DNA of 64,000 bases from Periconia sp. R9002 (taxonomy: Eukaryota; Ascomycota; Dothideomycetes; Pleosporales; Periconiaceae). A model generated the notes under the pieces. That model had not been told where the DNA came from. It was given only the letters and a program-made list of their open reading frames with translations, and ran no database searches. The position numbers and the translations under genes are program-made. This document shows positions 12,238 to 23,382 of the stretch, in pieces. The stretch covers positions 310,001-374,000 of the forward strand of contig JAMAHW010000008.1 of NCBI GenBank assembly GCA_023627715.1, given 5' to 3'. The stretch's first letter is position 1. Each line of letters starts with the position of its first letter.

Positions 12238-12350
12238 GTTGGGGTAGCTTCGAGGCCGTTCAGGCCACCGCTCTTATCCTCTGCGTCAGAATCTTGTTGG
12301 GGTAGCTTCGAGGCACCGCTCTCATCCTCAGCGTCGGCGTCCCTCATCTT
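12238..12350. repeat. Tandem duplication of 55-58 bp
   Basis: Two adjacent copies (12238-12295 and 12296-12350) both begin GTTGGGGTAGCTTCGAGGC and share CACCGCTCT-ATCCTC-GCGTC downstream. The first copy carries a 9-bp insertion relative to the second. On the minus strand it reads as an acidic Asp/Glu/Ser-rich 44-codon frame that ends in an A/T run. It may be a remnant of a low-complexity coding region. Confidence 0.6.
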
Positions 12351-12364
12351 GAAGTTTCCGCCAT

Positions 12365-13610
12365 ATGTGTCTCGTTCCAAAGCCGCGTTATATAAGACTG
12401 ACAGTCATAGATGATCCATTTATCAAGTTCTATGCGAAGACAGCGCCCGATAACAGAGTACAAACCCGCGTCGACAAATTCTTGTCAAATCATCTCCTGA
12501 TTAACTCATCACGGATATACAAATTCAAGGGTATCGTCACCTCTAACACGTAGGACTCGGCGTTGGGTATTCTAAGTACTAAAAATTACTATGATATGAG
12601 TAATTACGAGGAATATTAAGCAGATCAGAAAGCGGAGTGATTCAATATTTACCCTGTTATCAGTTAAGCAGCAGATATCAGTGTCGCAGCGCCTGCACAT
12701 TCGGTACCGCTCAATCTGGCAACGCACGATGATATTGATCCCACTCATTCGACCTCTATTTGTACAGCTTTTGGCACAGAAATCCCATCAATTGAAAACC
12801 TGCTCACCAACAACCACCTTTTGACACAAAATCTCTTTGATTCTGCTGAAGAAGCCTCCTCAGATCTATTATAGAAGTTCAGACTTCTGGATGTTTGGGA
12901 TTCAAATAGCCTGATGCCTATCGTACCGTTCAAACTATCAATTCTTCAGGGCGTAGGCTTCGCAGTCAAAGAAAGGCAACTGATTGGAAAGCTTCTGTTC
13001 GAAAATCTGATTTCTTCCGAGATACCTGCTTGCAAGACATCAGGTCTGTTAGTATTTCTTACGCATAATCTATACTGCATGATAACACTTGATAAGCTTG
13101 CGTGCATCCACAAACTGCGATGTGACGCTTATGGTTCGGGAAGATGCAGTTTTCTATCTCACTTCAACGCATTCATTGCGCTTGATTCCTTTCTTCGTTG
13201 AAAATTTAACTGCTGTAGAATCTTATGCGGGACTGCACCCAATAGCTCTTCATCAAGACATCTCAGGGGGTTCTTAGTTCGATTCAAAATAAGCTTTTCA
13301 GAAAGATTTTGAGGCCTACGGTGTCACGTAAAGTAACCAAAACTTGTTTTTCTCTCTGTAGTATTGCTGCTTAAAGATGTCCTAGATAAAGACACTACCT
13401 TACAAGAAGTTTCTTTATTCACTAAAAAGCGTGCATCAAACTCTTTCGAATAAAGTCGTTGTGTTTATGTCAAATCTGCGACATGCCGTGTGGTCGCTTC
13501 TCTAGATAATGATGCTCAAGACCTTACCCTTGTATCCCATCTTTTTAACTCTTTAATGAGTATGTTCATGTATTATTTCGAGTCTTTGATGAAAGGGTAC
13601 GAGGCATAGT
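12365..13610 (+). pseudogene. Possible decayed coding region
   Basis: Several plus-strand frames in succession look protein-like but are broken. They are 12365-12553; 12668-13198, interrupted by TAG at 12872; an overlapping frame ending at 13277, which suggests a frameshift near 13190; and a stretch after an intron-like AG near 13350 that is broken by TAA. No family was recognised. Open stretches of this length (the longest about 108 codons) are not statistically compelling in AT-rich DNA, so this is only a candidate. Confidence 0.2.
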
Positions 13611-14469
13611 ATATGTGATGTGGGAACAAACTTAGTCATAAAATTCAACGTCTCTGTAATTATCAATTGATGGTTGTAAGGCCACAAGTTCCGGCACAAG
13701 GCCGTTTTCGGAATAAACACCAAAATTGACCCCGTGTATGACATTTTCCACATTCACCAAAAGGTATGGGAAATCAGCGCTACTCTGCTCGTTATTCAAA
13801 TACGGCCACTTATGTACTAGACTCAAATTTAGCAATAGTAGCCGCGACCGATACACCTGCCTTTCACACTACAACTACTACTTAATCCAATTACGCCATC
13901 TCTCCACGTCAATGTTTCAAGATCTGCACCCGTCCTCCTCCATACAGGGACTTGAATACGACGTCTCAGCTTAGGTCAGGTCAGCTCAACTCAGCCTCCA
14001 GTGTCCTACTTCTAAGCCAAGGCAGAAAATGGAACATTGCTAGGAACATTGCCCCAAACAAATCCAATAGATGGGATATTTTTATGAATAAAATACACCG
14101 TGAAGAGTGAGGTGGACAGAACATCCAATGCTTATGCTGCGGTATAATATGCCCAGGTCGACGGTGTGATCAATCAAGAATCGCTCTATTGTGCGGATTC
14201 AGTGTGTATTAGTTACCACAGGCTGGCGAGATGAGTTATTCACGATCGATCGATGGGTTGTGGGCCATGCTCCATGATTCTGGAAACCATGACTCGACAA
14301 TTTATTTCTACCTTTTTAGATGATTTTTTAAAGTAGGTTTCGACTGCCTAGATATGTAGTACTTTGTTACTATTTACAGTTTCTACATACATGGCCCTTC
14401 CCTACTAACACCCAGTCTTCTTTATCGCGTGTCCCTTAATTTACTGTGTATACCTCCCTAGCCATGACG

Positions 14470-14820
14470 TTACTGTATTATTTTTACGATTTTGATGCCA
14501 AGGGCAAATACGCTGCCCAGGGATGACAAACGATATCTTGATGCTGCGGTACAGAAAATAGGGAAGGCAAAGGAAGGCAACGGAGATCGAGTCCGGTAGG
14601 TGGTGGCGTATGCGGCGTGGTGTTTTCTCTTGTTTTCTTTGTCTTTTACTACTACTACCCCGGTAGTGATAAGTGGCTGATAGGTAAATGTGGCAATGTA
14701 GACAGTGAGCTGATCGTCCACTTCCATTCCTAGGTACTCACCTGTGGGGGCCGAATTCTGCGCTTTCTTGATTTTGTTTTCGTGAACAGTGCAACCTGTG
14801 AATGGTCCTTCGAAGTTCAT
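14470..14820 (-). CDS. Doubtful ORF, unknown
   Basis: A 116-codon ATG-initiated frame (MNFEGPFTGCTVHENKIKKA). Nothing in it matches a family I know, and it stands alone in the gene-poor tract. It could be a small fast-evolving gene or chance. Confidence 0.2.
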   Translation of the reverse strand: MNFEGPFTGCTVHENKIKKAQNSAPTGEYLGMEVDDQLTVYIATFTYQPLITTGVVVVKDKENKRKHHAAYATTYRTRSPLPSFAFPIFCTAASRYRLSSLGSVFALGIKIVKIIQ

Positions 14821-15613
14821 GCAGATACAGCGATATATAAATTATCATAGGTTCAAAAATTGAGCTATCTACGTATCAAAAATTTCCTGTGGTTTTCTTG
14901 TTATCGATTTTAGAATAATATGTTTCATGTACGCGTGTACGTATTCCTACGGCTGAAAGGGATTGACTACACTGCAGCATGCTTACATGTGACAGTGTTT
15001 GATTCGGTAAGAAAGGATGGGGGTGGCTATGCCGATATCAGGATTGATGATCGATGAAGTTTCTGGTTTATTTGGAAAATGAGATGGGTATGATGGAAAT
15101 GAATAGTCGAACGGAGAAAATTTATTAGCTGGACTAAGTACGGTCACAGCAGATTAACAGGACGACGGAGAACGGGATTGCGTCGTGGCGCAGTACACAG
15201 ATCGTCGGTCATGTAGCGAGATCGAGAGTTAGAGGTTCTCTTTTTGGGGTCACTGGAAAACGGAGTGTTTGTAGAACATGATCTGTTGAATCTCATACTA
15301 TATACTACACTGCTCGTCCCTCCAGCGTACTCGAAAAATCCACGCTGTCGCAAAGCCGCGTGCAATCAGAAAAGCCCCGAAACTCATCCACGTCCGCGCC
15401 GACGTTGTCTGCCTCTCCAACTAATGTTATCACTCGACAATTGTAGAAAATCTGATCCGTTTGATAGAGATCGCGATTACGAATTATAAAATTTAGACAA
15501 AAGAAAAAGCTCAAAAAAGGAAAGTGAAATAATATATACAAACCAAACCCCTTTCATACCACACTGTTCAAGTCCATATTCTCTTTCTCTCGTATGCCCC
15601 TCTGCCAGTGCTC

Positions 15614-16666
15614 TCATGTTCTATTATTCATAACTTCCTGAAACCTAGGCTGCGATTTCCTATTTGGCGATGCAGGGTGGCCTTGCGGTATCACAGGGCT
15701 TTCCAGTTCTGCCGGTGCCTTTGCATCGTTGAAAGCAGGGCTTCTCGGTGATGCTCCTCCCACTGCGGTTGGAGGCGACTGGGTGTCTGGTAGTTCGGCG
15801 ACGACGTTTTTGGGTGCTGCTTGTGTGGCGCTCAAGGAGGATTCACCAGAGAGTTCCATAGGTGCTTGCGCGACTTGTTCGTATCTGTAACTATCGTATC
15901 CTTTGTGTTGTGGGACGAGAAATTCGCCATTGTTAGGGTTTGGCGAACTGTATGTTGGCGGTGCTGTGAATGATGGTAAGCTGATACCGTTCCTCGTTTT
16001 CTTCTTCGTTTCTGCCGGTGGCTTACCTTCTGACATGGTTGAGCCACGATAGTCTTTTTTGTCGTGGAAGCTGCCCATACCTGTTTCTGCAGGTGGGGAA
16101 CGCATGCCATCGCTGCCTTTGTTCTTGTTTTTCCGCTTCTTGCAGAGACAGAATATCAGCACTGAGATGATGGCGACGATAACGACGACACCACCCACTG
16201 TCGCACCGGCGATGATACCCGTGTTCACGTGTTTGTCGCTAGATGCCGATGAACTGTCTTTCCCGGAACCTGTGAAGGCGTCCAATTGCATGTCCGTCTT
16301 CAGCACGGCTTGCACAAGGTCACCATCTTTACATTTTGGTGGTGTGTTTACGCACGGGTTACTTTTACAGCAACCCCAAAACGTATTTTTCTGGTCTTTG
16401 CTAACACACGAGTACGGGAGGATGTCGCTGGATCCACAATCAGGGTCCGGGGGGAAGCTCTCGCTCCCATACAGAGAGGCATTAAACGAGACAGGTTGAA
16501 GGTTTGTAATGGTACATCCGGTTGATAGGGCGCAGGGGTCGATAGAGCAACAACCCACAAAATTCGACTTCGAACCCTTAGGACAGGCGTAAAACTTCGC
16601 GTTGTTGGGGCAAGTTGGGTCGAAGGCGTCGGTGAGGGACCGACGGGATATGGAGTTGGGCGACAT
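15614..16666 (-). CDS. Single-pass membrane protein, duplicated Cys-rich ectodomain
   Basis: A single-exon ORF of 350 aa with an ATG start (MSPNSISRRSLTDAF). The first 115 residues contain two copies of a short Cys module of the form aromatic-x-C-x(n)-F-x-GCC-x(3)-PC: FVGCCSIDPC near residue 40 and FWGCCKSNPC near residue 100. One strong membrane helix follows at about 149-172 (GVVVIVAIISVLIFCLC), with the basic stop-transfer sequence KKRKNKNK. A 175-residue hydrophilic Pro/Ser-rich cytoplasmic tail completes it. No cleavable signal peptide is visible, so the topology is probably Nout type III. It resembles small fungal plasma-membrane or wall-sensor-like proteins in layout, but no specific family is recognised and a sensing role is inference. 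Confidence 0.8.
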   Translation of the reverse strand: MSPNSISRRSLTDAFDPTCPNNAKFYACPKGSKSNFVGCCSIDPCALSTGCTITNLQPVSFNASLYGSESFPPDPDCGSSDILPYSCVSKDQKNTFWGCCKSNPCVNTPPKCKDGDLVQAVLKTDMQLDAFTGSGKDSSSASSDKHVNTGIIAGATVGGVVVIVAIISVLIFCLCKKRKNKNKGSDGMRSPPAETGMGSFHDKKDYRGSTMSEGKPPAETKKKTRNGISLPSFTAPPTYSSPNPNNGEFLVPQHKGYDSYRYEQVAQAPMELSGESSLSATQAAPKNVVAELPDTQSPPTAVGGASPRSPAFNDAKAPAELESPVIPQGHPASPNRKSQPRFQEVMNNRT

Positions 16667-17424
16667 TTAGCAACCGATGATTTCTAATGTTGTGTTGAGA
16701 GGAAAAGAAATGCCAGCGCTTCGAGGGGCGAGTTGTTTTGGTGTTGTGGTCGGAGACCTGAAAGGAAGAGAACGAAGGGACGAGAGACAAAGACTCTGAA
16801 GGGCAATGTCGGAGAGAAGGAACAAAGCCAAGGCAGTATTGTCAGCCGCTAGATATAAAGCATGTCAGCAGTTGCAATTCAACTACTGAGTTGGGTACTA
16901 TGTTAGGATTCTTGCACAACGCTCAGGGCGTAGCGGTTGACCTGTGCCACATTAGTACATGCTTGGTCTTGTGCGCCCTGGGGCCTTATTTATCATTGCC
17001 AAGCACAACATATGCCTTTTACATCTAATGTGTTTGCAGCATGATCGGGAGTGATATTACGCAAGGAATACCAGTGAATAATTCGCCCGAATATGATGTG
17101 CACGTTGACCGTGTCTATTGCGAAAGTACGGCATTAGAACAACAATAGGTAAATGCTACATGAACCGTGCACGTTAGCGGTAATAAATGGAGGCTTGAGA
17201 TTGCAGTAATGGGGTTCTGCACCACAACCCATGTCCGCCTTTGGGGGCGAAAATTGGAATAGAGGCGCAGTCGCGTGATATTTATTGGTTCATATCTTGA
17301 GCGTCCTCCGTCATTTCTGTTCTGTGAGTGGGCACTCGTGCGATACCACGTGCAATCTAATCGTTTTACACGCCTGCAGTTGCCGCAATTTCCAGTAGCA
17401 CGGTTTGTTTCCCCGTCTTATCTT
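16667..17424. other. Intergenic, promoter of the membrane-protein gene
   Basis: 758 nt between the start of the membrane-protein gene and the 3' end of the hydratase gene. No gene, tRNA or repeat was recognised. Confidence 0.5.
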
Positions 17425-18367
17425 CTACTCGTTCGTCCACTCCGCCTTTTTCTTCTCTGCAAAAGCCGACATGCCAATTTTCTGGTCCTTGGAACCAAAT
17501 AGGCCGTGGAAAACTCTCCTCTCGAACTCGACGCCTTCCCTTATACCTAGATCCTGGCTCTTGTTTACCACCTCCTTGCATGCTTTGACGGCGATCTGGC
17601 TGTATCCAGCAATCTTCTCTGCCGTTGCAATGGCTCCGTTTGTGCACTCCTCTGGGGTCTCAAAGACCCTGGCAACTAGTCCCCATTCGCCAGCCTGCTT
17701 GGCGGAGATATTGTCACCGGTGAGAATAGCTTCCATTGCGCGTGATTTTCCAATTGCTTTTGTGAGACGTTGCGAGCCGCCGGCTCCCGGTGTTACGCCA
17801 AGTTTGATCTCAGGCTGGCCAAACACGGCTTTGGGTCCACAGTACATAATATCTCCCATCATTGCCAACTCACAACCTCCGCCCAACGCATAGCCGTTGA
17901 CAGCAGTAATGAGGGGCTTCTTGAGAAATGTGACGAGGTCGGACCATGATTCTATGAAGTCGTTGCCGTACGCATCGCTAAATGCAAGGTCCTTCATTTC
18001 TTTGATGTCGGCACCGGCGGCGAATGCACGTTCGGAACCGGTCAGTACTATGGCGCCGATGGATTTGTCGGCTTGGAAGTCTCGGAGGGCAGCATTGAGC
18101 TCGAGGATTAACGGCGTGCAGAGCGCATTGAGGGCCTTGGGACGGTTGAGCTGGACTAAGGGATTGTATCAGCAGCGGTGAATATCACTCTATTTGGCAA
18201 AAATATATCTTTGAAAGGGACATACTGAACCCGACACCAGGCTTTGGTGAAGAGACGAGCAGATGTTCATAGGTTTTGGCCGACCCATAACCTCTGCTGG
18301 TATTGGCGAAGCGGAAGGCAGGGCGTACTTCGCGGGCTGTTCTGAGTGATGATCTGAAAGCCTGCAT
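17425..18367 (-). CDS. Mitochondrial enoyl-CoA hydratase (crotonase)
   Basis: Hydrates trans-2-enoyl-CoA to L-3-hydroxyacyl-CoA, the second step of beta-oxidation. Exon 1 is 18226-18367 and exon 2 is 17425-18155, joined across a 70-nt intron with GTATGT donor. The product has 290 aa, the normal length for the mitochondrial enzyme. The N-terminus (MQAFRSSLRTAREVRPAFRF) is basic, Ser/Arg-rich and acid-free, as expected of a matrix presequence. Crotonase signatures are complete: VGFIQLNRPKALNAL, the oxyanion-hole segment FAAGADIKEM, NGYALGGGCELAMM, and PEIKLGVTPGAGGSQRL, which carries one of the catalytic Glu residues. It is divergent from RER1 across a 428-bp shared upstream region. The hydroxyacyl-CoA dehydrogenase for the next step lies 30 kb away. 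Confidence 0.95.
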
Positions 18368-18795
18368 ATTTCAATTAGGAAACGAGACAAAGAAAAGGTA
18401 TTGTACAAGTTTGATTGTTGCGTGTGTGTGCTTTTGAAGCTTCTTAGCCAGCCAGCTAGCTGTAAATATGATGTCTGATGGAGAGCATGGGCAGGCAGAC
18501 CTCGGTAAACCGATAGAGCTGTCCCGCCAAACATGACGCCCGATAGCCCGGCAAACGCTTTACTACTCACGTCACTAGCGTCATTAGCGGCGCATGGTAA
18601 CCGTGGCACGGACCCCTAAGGCTGGACTTGAACGCAACCACAACCTTCGCGACACGCAACATCACAGCTTTGGACAAGTCGCCTCAACATTCTTTCTCGC
18701 CTTGTCGCCCTTCGTTGACCCTTTAAGTCCGATCGCTTCTCTAATCATACGAGTAGCAACCAACCCACCCATCTGATTCAACTGCCTGGAAAAAA
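18368..18795. promoter_or_regulatory. Shared divergent promoter (hydratase / RER1)
   Basis: 428 bp between two divergent start codons; it must hold both promoters. No TATA box or known factor site was identified with confidence. Confidence 0.5.
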
Positions 18796-19694
18796 ATGGA
18801 CGCTCCGGAGCCTGATACCCCTTTCGCCGCCGTGACGGCGCAGACCAGCAAATATGGAAGGGTGCGTTTGGATTTCAATTCTCTTCCCCGTGCGCATTTT
18901 GCTTCGTTCCCCTCGACTCACAAATGGAGGAGGCATCATTTGGGAAGAGGAAACGAATAGAAAAGTTTGAAAACAGGACCCTGAAATTGCGAAAGGCTAA
19001 CCCGCAAGGCAAAATAGATATACCAAGCATACCTCGACAAATCTACACCTTTCAAGGCATATCGATGGGCAGGCACAGCGACCCTCTTCGTAGCCTTCGT
19101 TCTCCGTATCTTGCTCGCGCAGGGTTGGTACATTGGTACGCATACTCACTTTCACCCCCTCGTCTTCAAAGCAGCCAGCCTTGTGCGCCTGTATGTGTCC
19201 CTCACTAACCCTTCTCCCCAGTCGCATACTCTCTCGGCATCTACCTCCTCAACCTCTTCCTCGCTTTCCTTTCGCCCAAATTTGACCCCTCGCTCGAAGC
19301 CGACGAAGGAATGGAAGATGGCAATGCCGGTGGCCTCCCCACAAAAGAAGAGGACGAGTTCAAACCTTTTGTCCGACGCCTTCCAGAATTCAAGTTCTGG
19401 TACTCGACGACCAAGGCCATTGCCGTGGGCTTCCTGTGCAGCTGGTTCGAGATATTCAACTTGCCGGTTTTCTGGCCCGTTTTGGTCGTGTACTGGTTGA
19501 TCCTGTTCAGTTTGACGAGTGAGTGCTTTCCTTTGGTGTCCCCGGGGAGGATATTTTGCGCGAGGGATGTGCGGGATGAGGATAACAGAAGGCTGACAAC
19601 AAAAACAGTGCGACGACAGATTCAACACATGATCAAATACCGCTACGTCCCCTTTACGGTCGGCAAGACGCGGTACCCAGGCGTCGCAAAATAA
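18796..19694 (+). CDS. RER1: RER1, ER retrieval receptor
   Basis: A Golgi membrane receptor that returns escaped ER membrane proteins in COPI vesicles. Four exons (18796-18861, 19018-19135, 19222-19518, 19609-19694) give 188 aa, the usual Rer1 size. The diagnostic sequence is present: [17 protein letters not shown] just before the first membrane helix, then [48 protein letters not shown] and the C-terminal [16 protein letters not shown]. The hydrophobic segments form the expected W-shaped four-helix topology. All splice junctions are GT/AG and the frame closes. The first intron is the longest (156 nt). It is divergent from enoyl-CoA hydratase. Confidence 0.97.
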
Positions 19695-20568
19695 GCATTC
19701 ATACACATTCTTCTCCTGCTCTTACAAAATGAGCAGAGGCGGCAGCTAGGGGTGGAAGAGACGGCAAACGAGAAAGAATGACACCCTTATGACCACCACC
19801 ACTACATCATATTTTTGCTTGGCCATACGGAAAGGAAGCGCTTGTTGTTTGTACACCATAGATTTGCTTTGACGTTCGGTTCCCAGGAATGAGTCGGAAG
19901 GGCCAACATGTTTGGGTTCTGCGCCCGCCCGTGTTTTTCGCCTTTTTCATATTGCGTTCGGCCGGAGCGGGGCAACTTTGGGCTTCATTAGCGTGCGTGT
20001 GTTGCATTCATGGCATATGATTGACTCCTGGCGCGTTGCGGGACGGATTCTGTACACGTATTCGGAAAGAACAAAACTATTATTTTAATGCATGCTACAA
20101 TGTTTTCACTAGCGTATGAATGAGGGGTGCGGAAAGGAGAGTGGGGTGGGGGGAAGTAGAGGGGCTAAAAGAAAAGGAACAGCAAGACTAGAAATGGACA
20201 CCATTCTCAGAGTCCTTTTTTGTTTGGTGATATCATTACATATGTATCTATGTAATATTTCATGCGTGACCTTATGGTACGTATGTGGTTGGACTTGTTG
20301 GATCTATGTAAAAAAACGTGCTGTGTAAAGGATCCAGACGTATAATCATGTCACTTGAAAAAAAAGGACGAAAAATGATCCAGGATGCTAATGATGGAAA
20401 GGCAAGTGCATGACGGACATGAAGGAGACACAAAAAAACAGGCAAGAAGATGGAGGGGGAGAGAAAAGGAAAAGGTATCATCTCGTTTTCCGACAACAAA
20501 AAACATGATCCAACAAATTCTCAGGTACTCATTTACCAACCTTGAAACACACATAACTCTTAAATGAG
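19695..20568. other. Convergent 3' intergenic region
   Basis: 874 nt between the ends of RER1 and BTA1. It contains A-rich and G-rich runs (about 20110-20160 and 20360-20480). No gene was seen. Confidence 0.5.
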
Positions 20569-23382
20569 CTAAATCTTTAGTTCGCCCATGGAACTCTTGC
20601 GCAGGTTGACTTTGGCGTCTTCCTGCTGGATGCTGGTCTCCTTCGTGCATATCCAGGTCGAGGCGTACATGTTGACTCTGCAGCAACAAAAAACATTAGC
20701 ATTGCATTTTAATACATGTAAGGAGTAAAAGGGAAAAAGGAACTTACCGATCAATACACGCACCGGGAACCCTAACCGCAACCCTCTTGCACGCAAACCC
20801 ACACTCCTCAAACACCTTAATGTACCAAGGCTCCAAGCCAGCCGACCGAAGCATGACCCTGCCCTTGACCTTGAGGGCGCGATTCAGGGCGCGAATCTGC
20901 TTGAGGGCCTGGTTGCCCGCCGGCGGGAACCAATCCATACTGTCCATGACGACGACAATGGTTAGGGTGCCGGGCCGCATGCGCGCAATCACCTCGCTGA
21001 TCTCGTCGGTGTGGATGCGCAGGCCCGAGAAGGCGTTGGGCTTGCTGAGCCGCACGTGCGATTTCGGCGAGAGGTACGTCGGGTGCGACGACGGCGTGTA
21101 GTGGCCCAGGAGGGTGAGGAGGTAGTAGTGGTTCGAGGTGCTGAGGAGGGTCGTGTTGACAACGGGCTCGAACGTGTTGAGCACGTATTCGTAGATTGCG
21201 TTGCCCGAGGATTTGCGCTCCGCCGTCTTGGTGTCGAATTCCGACGTGGTTTTGCGAAAATCGGTTTCGATCATGGCGCGCTGCGCTGGCGGGACGCCGA
21301 GGGCTTTCCAAAGCCATTTCTCGTTGGAGAGGATGGCCCATGTGAGGAGTCTGTTGTGGAGGACAGATTTGAGAGAGCGGTTCCAGATTTCGCGCTGTTC
21401 CGCGAGGGTCTGCGCTGAACAGAGGGCCTCGAGCTCTGGGGTGAGTTTTAGGATGCGGAAGAGCCAGCCGATGAGTTTGAGAGCGTTGCCTGACCCTCCT
21501 GAGTAATAGAGTCCTTTGCTCTTTGGGTCGGAAAACACTGAAGGTCCATTCTTGAGCCAGTACTGGAATGCAGCGGAACTCATGTGGGGGCTGAGTTTCT
21601 CAATCAGGAGGGTACGGAAGGAGGCGTGCTTTCCTTCGCCAAAGAGTTTCCAAACATCTGCGTAGCCGAGGGCCGTGAAGGATGCGACCTTGAGTTCTAG
21701 GAGATGATTTTGCGAGGGGTTGAGATCTACGGCGTGGACGCGGCGCGGATTCTCTAGACAGAAGGACAAGATGTTGTCACCTGCGGAGCCAATGGCGAGC
21801 ACTACATCATCCGGCGTTACTTTGAGGAGACGAGCATCAGCGCGATCGTCCTCCCATGTAAATGCATAGATGTAAGAGTTGTTGAAGCGAGTGTGTTTGG
21901 GCAGATGTTCATCATAGTGAATTCGCCAATGGTGGTTTTGATACCTGGTCAAAGTCAGGGAGTTGCAAATAGGGTACGAACATCAGATACAGAACATACC
22001 AGGTCGATGGCAAGGGAAGGCTGGATTGTAGATTGACAATTGCAGACTCGTACGCTTTGGATCGAACTTCAACATCCGCTTGTACAGGACCTGTCTGCAG
22101 GTCCAACGCAGTCAAGTATGGTGACTCGGTAGCAGCGGCGTCAATCTCAGCCAGTTTTGCCGTCGAGGTGTCACTGCCCTTTGCACATCCAATCCAGATG
22201 TAATATGGGAGTCTAACACCGAAGAAATTATTGCGAGCATTCACGCTAAGAACGGTACCTAATCGGTACTCGAGGTAGTCCTGTCATGCGCGTTAGATTT
22301 TGATGTGATAGTACAGTCAAATACTACCTACCCTTCGGGCAGCTTCGAGGTTTACTCGATCAATTTCAAACCATGTTCTCCAGAATACCCTAGAAATCCA
22401 CATGCAATGCCTGTTGACAACACCTCCTGTGTAGTTCCTGGCACTGAATTCGACCTGACTCTGGACGTAGAAATCGACCACACCCACAATACCGTTGGGC
22501 GAGAGCAGGGACGATATTGAGTCAATGACTGGGTAGAATTCCGGGATCATGGAGAGGGCGTAAGACATGGTAACAAGCTCAGCACCACCGGCGTCGGCAT
22601 CTTCGTCAAGGTCACGAATGGTCTGACCTTGCAGTATGATTTGTTTCTTTGCGTGTGCTTCGGGTTCGTGTTCGTGTAGACGGAATGCTCGAGCATCCTG
22701 GCAGATAACTTTGACATTCTTCCACCCAAGACGTTCGAAACGTTTGCGTGCCATGTCGCAGAGGCTGGGTGAGAGGTCCACCACGTATACTGCTCTAAAG
22801 AAAGTCGGCACCTCGACGAATGCATTCATTTGCTCAACGCTAGTCGAAATTAGTTGAGGGTCAACCACGAGTATGAGGTTATAGATTTACTTGTGGCCAG
22901 TACCACCACCAATCTGTGTATGATGATCAGTCAGGTGTTCCCTAGCAAAGAAGAGGGCCAACTTACGTCCACCCATACAGGCCTCTGGGATATGGAACCA
23001 GCTTCACAGCGATGTTTCAACTGGGCAGCCACAAGGCCCAACATATCTTCACGCCCTCTCAGGAGTCTGGTTCGTGTGGCATCATATACGTCGGCTTGTG
23101 CCTTGTAGAAACTTTCCTGGACAAGATTAACCACTGACTGCCATGGTGAGATCAGGAGTGAAGTACTAAAGCATCCTGCTGACTTCCTGAGCCATCTCCC
23201 GTATGAGGTTTGACGAAGCAAGCATAAAAGAACTTCAGGTAAGCGTGGATTGTGCTTGGCTCGCCCTTCTGTGGTTTGGAGGCGAAGGCAAAGACGGAGA
23301 AGAGGAAGATGGCAACGAGACACAAGGACAGGACCACCCAGTTGAAGGGGTCCCGAGGGATCAATGTTGAAAGGCCGAGCAT
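20569..23382 (-). CDS. BTA1: Betaine lipid (DGTS) synthase BTA1
   Basis: Makes the phosphorus-free membrane lipid diacylglyceryl-N,N,N-trimethylhomoserine from diacylglycerol and S-adenosylmethionine, typically when phosphate is scarce. Seven exons: 23167-23382, 22967-23116, 22891-22913, 22332-22839, 22000-22280, 20748-21944 and 20569-20677, giving 827 aa in frame. An N-terminal membrane helix (WVVLSLCLVAIFLFSVFAF) is followed by FYKAQADVYDATR and the SAM-binding loop VWVDIGGGTGH (about 119-129) of the BtaB-like N-methyltransferase half. The BtaA-like aminocarboxypropyl-transferase half starts near residue 395 (QNHHWRIHYDEH) and has VLAIGSAGDNILSF and AVDLNPSQNHLLELK. Exon 3 is only 23 nt and encodes exactly the glycine-rich loop. 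Presumably ER-localised. No PHO-type site was searched for in detail. Confidence 0.96.

Larger units (their letters stand above)
8415..15613. other. 7.2-kb gene-poor tract
   Basis: No gene with recognisable domains was found on either strand. The first part (about 8.5-9.4 kb) looks like ordinary intergenic DNA; 9.9-15.1 kb is more AT-rich. It contains isolated open frames (10142-10399 minus, 12365-13610 plus in several frames, 14470-14820 minus) and a 55-58 bp tandem duplication at 12238-12350. It may hold decayed genes, unrecognised fast-evolving genes, or non-coding transcripts; the sequence alone does not decide. Confidence 0.5.

Noticed and set aside
17425..19694. Enoyl-CoA hydratase and RER1 as a functional pair
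   Set aside because: They share a divergent promoter region but belong to unrelated processes; adjacency alone is not evidence of a joint role.
20110..20490. G- and A-rich runs as a possible G-quadruplex or regulatory RNA
   Set aside because: The runs are short, irregular and located in a convergent 3' region; no consistent structure was seen.
20817..21418. Long frames on both strands inside BTA1 exon 6
   Set aside because: They follow from the high GC content and codon bias of the exon; the BtaA-like reading frame explains the region.
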